DNA of 64,000 nt from positions 62,001-126,000 of the forward strand of contig NZ_JANLCJ010000003.1 of NCBI RefSeq assembly GCF_024979295.1, in the 5' to 3' direction. Below the pieces are notes generated by a model. The model ran no database searches. It saw only the letters and a program-made list of their open reading frames with translations, and was not told the origin of the DNA. The DNA comes from Herbiconiux daphne. GTDB taxonomy: Bacteria > Actinomycetota > Actinomycetes > Actinomycetales > Microbacteriaceae. Positions 60,884-64,000 of the stretch are shown here, piece by piece. Each line of letters begins with the position of its first letter. The first letter of the stretch is position 1. The translations under genes and the position numbers were made by a program.

Positions 60884-62233
60884 GTGACGAACAGCCCCGA
60901 GAACGCGCCCGCGCCGCCGCCCGAGGCCGAGCCGGTCAGACGCCGCAACCCGTTCGTCGACCTGACCCCGTTGCGCGTCAGCGCGCCGTTCGCGCGGCTC
61001 TGGACCGGCGAGGCCATCGCCGGCATCGGCTCGCAGATGACGATCGTGGCCGTGGGTCTGCAGATCTACGACCTCACCGGTTCGACCCTCGCGGTCGCGG
61101 GCGTCGCGCTGTTCGCGCTGGTGCCCATGATCGTCTTCGGGCTCTACGGCGGCATGCTCGCCGACGCGTTCGACCGGCGGCTGGTCGCCCTGATCGCCGC
61201 GATCGTGGCCTGGTCGTCGACCGCGCTCATCGCCCTGCTCGCGTGGACCCACGTCGACAGCGTCTGGCTGCTCTACCTGCTCACCACCGTCAACGCGTGC
61301 GCCGCCACGGTGATCAACGCCACCCGCACCGCGATCTTCCCGCGCCTGCTGCCCCGCGAGCTGCTGCCTGCCGCCGCCGCGCTCAACGGCATCACGGTCG
61401 GCGTGATGGTGACCGTCGGCCCCGCGCTCGCCGGCGTGCTCGTGGCCACCGTGGGCTTCGACTGGACCTACACCGTCGACGTCGTGCTCTTTCTCGCCGC
61501 GTTCCTCGGCATCGCGAGCCTGCCGAAGATCTTGCCCGAGGGCGAGGTGCAGAAGCCCGGTCTCGAGTCGCTGCGCTACGGCTACGACTTCCTGAAGCGC
61601 GCCCCCAACATCCGGGCCGGCTTCCTCGTCGACATCATCGCCATGACGTTCGGGCAACCACGCGTGCTCTACCCGGCGGTGGGCGCCCTCGTGCTCGGCG
61701 GCGGGGCGATCACCGTCGGCATCCTGACCGCCGCCACCGCCGTCGGAGCGACCGTCTGCAGCCTGCTCTCGGGCAGGCTCGGCCACGTGCGCTGGCAGGG
61801 CCGCGCCATCGGGCGATCGGTGCAGTTCTACGGGCTCTTCATCCTCGCCTTCGGCGTCGTGCTGCTCGTCGCGACGCTCACCGGGGTGGATGTCGCGCCC
61901 GACATCGCCTCGGCGAACATCCCCGCCATCGTGCTCGCGAGCATCGTGCTCGCCGCCGCGGGCGCCGCCGACAACGTGAGCGCGATCTTCCGGTCGACGA
62001 TGCTGCAGACCGCCGTGCCCGACAACATGCGCGGCCGCCTGCAGGGCGTGTTCGTGGTGGTCGTCACCGGCGGCCCGCGCGTGGGCGATCTCTACGTCGG
62101 CGCGCTGACGCTGTTCGCCGCGCTGTGGTTCCCGCCGCTGCTCGGCGGGATCGTGGTCATCGTGGCCGTGGCGCTCATCGTGCGGTTCACGCGATCGTTC
62201 CGCGACTACGACAGCCTCGACCCGAAGCCCTGA
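60884..62233 (+). CDS. MFS transporter (EntS-like)
   Basis: A 449-aa major facilitator protein with about 12 helices. The loop GGMLADAFDRRLVALI between helices 2 and 3 carries the MFS motif A, and the C-terminal half has RGRLQGVFVVVVTGGPRVGD. It resembles EntS/MFS_3-type exporters of siderophores and small molecules. The GTG start follows the dioxygenase stop by 13 bp, so the pair is likely an operon. The direction and substrate cannot be told. Confidence 0.89.
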   Translation: MTNSPENAPAPPPEAEPVRRRNPFVDLTPLRVSAPFARLWTGEAIAGIGSQMTIVAVGLQIYDLTGSTLAVAGVALFALVPMIVFGLYGGMLADAFDRRLVALIAAIVAWSSTALIALLAWTHVDSVWLLYLLTTVNACAATVINATRTAIFPRLLPRELLPAAAALNGITVGVMVTVGPALAGVLVATVGFDWTYTVDVVLFLAAFLGIASLPKILPEGEVQKPGLESLRYGYDFLKRAPNIRAGFLVDIIAMTFGQPRVLYPAVGALVLGGGAITVGILTAATAVGATVCSLLSGRLGHVRWQGRAIGRSVQFYGLFILAFGVVLLVATLTGVDVAPDIASANIPAIVLASIVLAAAGAADNVSAIFRSTMLQTAVPDNMRGRLQGVFVVVVTGGPRVGDLYVGALTLFAALWFPPLLGGIVVIVAVALIVRFTRSFRDYDSLDPKP

Positions 62234-62310
62234 GCTCTGAGGCGCGAAGCCCTTGGGCCGAAGCCCCGAGCCCCGTGCCTGGAGCCCAGGCTCGACCGGG
62301 CCGCGCCCTC

Positions 62311-64000
62311 TCAGAGCCCTGCGGGCGGCTCCTCGCCGGGCGAGAGCACGAGGGCGAGCCGCTGCGTCGACCGGGTCATCGCCACGTAGAGAGCGGATGC
62401 CCCGCGCGTGTTCTCCGCGACGATCCCGGCCGGCGACACCACCACCACCGAGTCGAACTCGAGCCCCTTCGCCTCCGGCGGCTCCAGCAGAGCGACCGTG
62501 CGCGACAGGCCGGCGACTCCGGCTCCCGCGTCGTTGCCGAACGACTCCGCGAGGGCGTCGGCGAGTTCGGCCGTGCGCGAGGCCGGCGCGATCACCGCCA
62601 CCGTGCCGCCCGAGGCCGCCATCTCGTGGGCCAGCTGCAGCGTGCGGTCGACGAGCCGCGCATCCGTCGTCGTCTCGTCGGCCGACACCGGCCACTCCGT
62701 GGTGCGCACCGACCGCGAGCGGGTCACGGTGAGACCGTTGGCGTGGGCGACCCGCTCGGCCGCGTCGACGATCTGCGACGGGGTGCGGTAGTTCACCGTG
62801 AGCTCCTCGAGTCGCCAGTTCTCGCCGATCAGGGGTGAGAGGGTGGCATCCCAGCTCGTCGACGACGCCGCGGAACTCGCCTGCGCGACATCCCCCACGA
62901 TCGTGAACGACCGCAACGGCGACTTGCGCAGCAGCACCCGCCACTGCATCGGCGACAGCTCCTGCGCCTCGTCGACCACGATGTGCCCGTAGGTCCACGA
63001 ACGGTCGGAGGCCGCGCGCTCAGCGGTGGTGAGCGAGGCCGTCGTTTCGGCGAAGCCCGACACGACGCTCTCGGCGCTGACCATGCCATCGACGCCCATG
63101 TTGCGGATCGCGTTCTTCGCGTTCTCGATGTCGCGGCGGCGCTGTGCCTTCTCGGCGCGCTTCTTGGCCGCGTCGCCGGGCTCGTAGTCGCCGAGCAGCT
63201 CGGCGGACTCGTCGAGCAGCGGCACGTCGGAGACCGTGAACTCCGAACCGCGGTCGCGGCGCAGCAGCTCGCGCTTGGCCTTCGACCAGTGCCCGGTGAG
63301 CGACGTTAGCCACTGCGGCCGGGCGTAGAGGTCTTCGATGAGCTTCTCGGGCGTGAGCGGGATCCACGCCGTGTTGAGCGCGACGCGCACGTCGTAGGCG
63401 GTGCGGATGTCTTCGCGCAGGTAGGCCTGGTCGGCCTCGTCGACCGTGCTGCCGCGCCGGCGCAACTGCTCGGTGAGCTGCTTGGTCAACTGGGTCAGCA
63501 CGTTCTTCACGAACAGCACGCGGCCCTCGTTGTAGGGCTTGCCAGATTCCCGGGCCTTGGCCATCGCATCGGCGATCAGCGAGGGCTGCAGCACGAGCTT
63601 CTCGCCGTTGATCTCGAGCGTCTGGTCGGCCTCGGGAACCCGCTGGCGCGACCGCACGGCCCGCTTGACCAGCGCCGCCATCTCGGCCGAGCCCTTGAGG
63701 GCGGCGACCGCGGGGGCGTCTTCGAGGGTCGCCTCGACGCCGGGGTAGAGCTGGCCGAGGCTCGAGAGCACCACGCCCGTCTCGCCGAGGCTCGGCAGCA
63801 CGGCGTTGATGTACTGCAGGAAGGCGCGGCTCGGCCCCACCACGAGCACACCGCTCGACCCGAGACGCTCGCGGTAGGTGTAGAGCAGGTAGGCCGCGCG
63901 GTGCAGGGCGACGGCGGTCTTGCCGGTTCCGGGCCCGCCTTGCACCACGAGCACGCCCGACAGGTCGGAACGGATGACGCGATCCTGCTCGGCCTGGATG
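62311..64000 (-). CDS. HelR/HelD-like UvrD-family helicase, C-terminal ~563 aa (N-terminus beyond window)
   Basis: Superfamily 1 ATPase related to HelD/HelR, which removes stalled RNA polymerase from DNA and in actinobacteria can protect against rifamycins. Visible marks: Walker A VVQGGPGTGKTAVALHRAAY, DE box VVDEAQELSPMQW, motif IV VNYRTPSQI and a terminal ALYVAMTRSTQRL. A lysine/arginine-rich region (AAKKRAEKAQRRRDIENAKN) lies in the middle insertion. The frame stays open to the window end (IQAEQDRVIRSDLSG precedes Walker A), so start and promoter are not visible. It is convergent with the MFS gene across a 77-bp gap. Confidence 0.9.
   Translation of the reverse strand, partial: IQAEQDRVIRSDLSGVLVVQGGPGTGKTAVALHRAAYLLYTYRERLGSSGVLVVGPSRAFLQYINAVLPSLGETGVVLSSLGQLYPGVEATLEDAPAVAALKGSAEMAALVKRAVRSRQRVPEADQTLEINGEKLVLQPSLIADAMAKARESGKPYNEGRVLFVKNVLTQLTKQLTEQLRRRGSTVDEADQAYLREDIRTAYDVRVALNTAWIPLTPEKLIEDLYARPQWLTSLTGHWSKAKRELLRRDRGSEFTVSDVPLLDESAELLGDYEPGDAAKKRAEKAQRRRDIENAKNAIRNMGVDGMVSAESVVSGFAETTASLTTAERAASDRSWTYGHIVVDEAQELSPMQWRVLLRKSPLRSFTIVGDVAQASSAASSTSWDATLSPLIGENWRLEELTVNYRTPSQIVDAAERVAHANGLTVTRSRSVRTTEWPVSADETTTDARLVDRTLQLAHEMAASGGTVAVIAPASRTAELADALAESFGNDAGAGVAGLSRTVALLEPPEAKGLEFDSVVVVSPAGIVAENTRGASALYVAMTRSTQRLALVLSPGEEPPAGL

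Overview
The window is very GC-rich, densely coded DNA from a high-GC Gram-positive bacterium. Several traits point to the actinobacterial family Microbacteriaceae: a fabH-acpP-fabF run followed by a DUF3145 gene, the linked order dusB-dgt-dnaG and recO-uppS near leuA, thyX near dapB, pnp next to an M16 peptidase, many 4-bp ATGA/GTGA stop-start overlaps, and tRNA genes without an encoded CCA end. The genus cannot be fixed from this sequence. No rRNA, CRISPR array, transposase or prophage was seen.

Layout. 0-2.7 kb: end of the type II fatty-acid synthase operon (fabH, acpP, fabF), a very strong palindrome, then DUF3145. 2.8-10 kb: a PadR regulator facing a five-gene minus-strand operon (two membrane proteins, MoxR ATPase, DUF58, transglutaminase). 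10.3-17.8 kb: single genes and pairs (ClC channel with a HerA-like ATPase, class II amidotransferase, alpha/beta hydrolase, a YyaL-like barrel without its thioredoxin domain, a WYL regulator facing a VOC protein). 17.8-22 kb: two tRNAs, a GT4 glycosyltransferase, a DMT transporter, def and azlCD. 22-28.7 kb: a minus-strand operon dusB-dgt-dnaG-ABC ATPase-hydroxyacid dehydrogenase. 28.7-32.4 kb: a YbaK-type deacylase, then recO-uppS and a DsbA-family gene coupled to a 45-codon cysteine-containing ORF, plus a GAP-family membrane protein. 32.4-40.3 kb: a plus-strand ABC export module with two very large FtsX-like permeases and two ATPases. 40.3-51.6 kb: leuA with a leucine-rich leader peptide, thyX, OsmC, an epimerase, a TPR protein, dapB, a GNAT enzyme, a phosphatase, an M16 peptidase, an orphan gene and pnp. 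51.8-59.2 kb: an accessory block between pnp and rpsO with a type III polyketide synthase/methyltransferase/flavin monooxygenase operon, a two-component luciferase-like monooxygenase pair and a DUF222-HNH gene. 59.4-64 kb: rpsO, a 2-oxoglutarate dioxygenase with an MFS exporter, and a HelR/HelD-like RNA polymerase recycling helicase cut by the window end.

How it works together. The minus strand carries a largely housekeeping backbone: DNA replication, tRNA modification, undecaprenyl phosphate, leucine, lysine and thymidylate synthesis, and RNA turnover. It is interrupted by plus-strand or accessory modules (32.4-40.3, 43.1-44.4, 45.8-46.2, 48.3-49.2 and 51.8-59.2 kb). Regulation visible in the DNA includes a leucine attenuator before leuA, dyads between divergent genes (WYL/VOC) and before the PadR and type III PKS genes, and a recurring TAnnnT-N6/7-start arrangement that suggests leaderless transcripts.

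Most interesting for follow-up: the 45-aa ORF coupled to the DsbA-like gene, the orphan ABC ATPase with a tandem DGDGxD(F/L) tail, the double FtsX/double ATPase module, the genes inserted between rpsO, pnp and the M16 peptidase, and the DNA-level enrichment of GGATGCC/GGCATCC.
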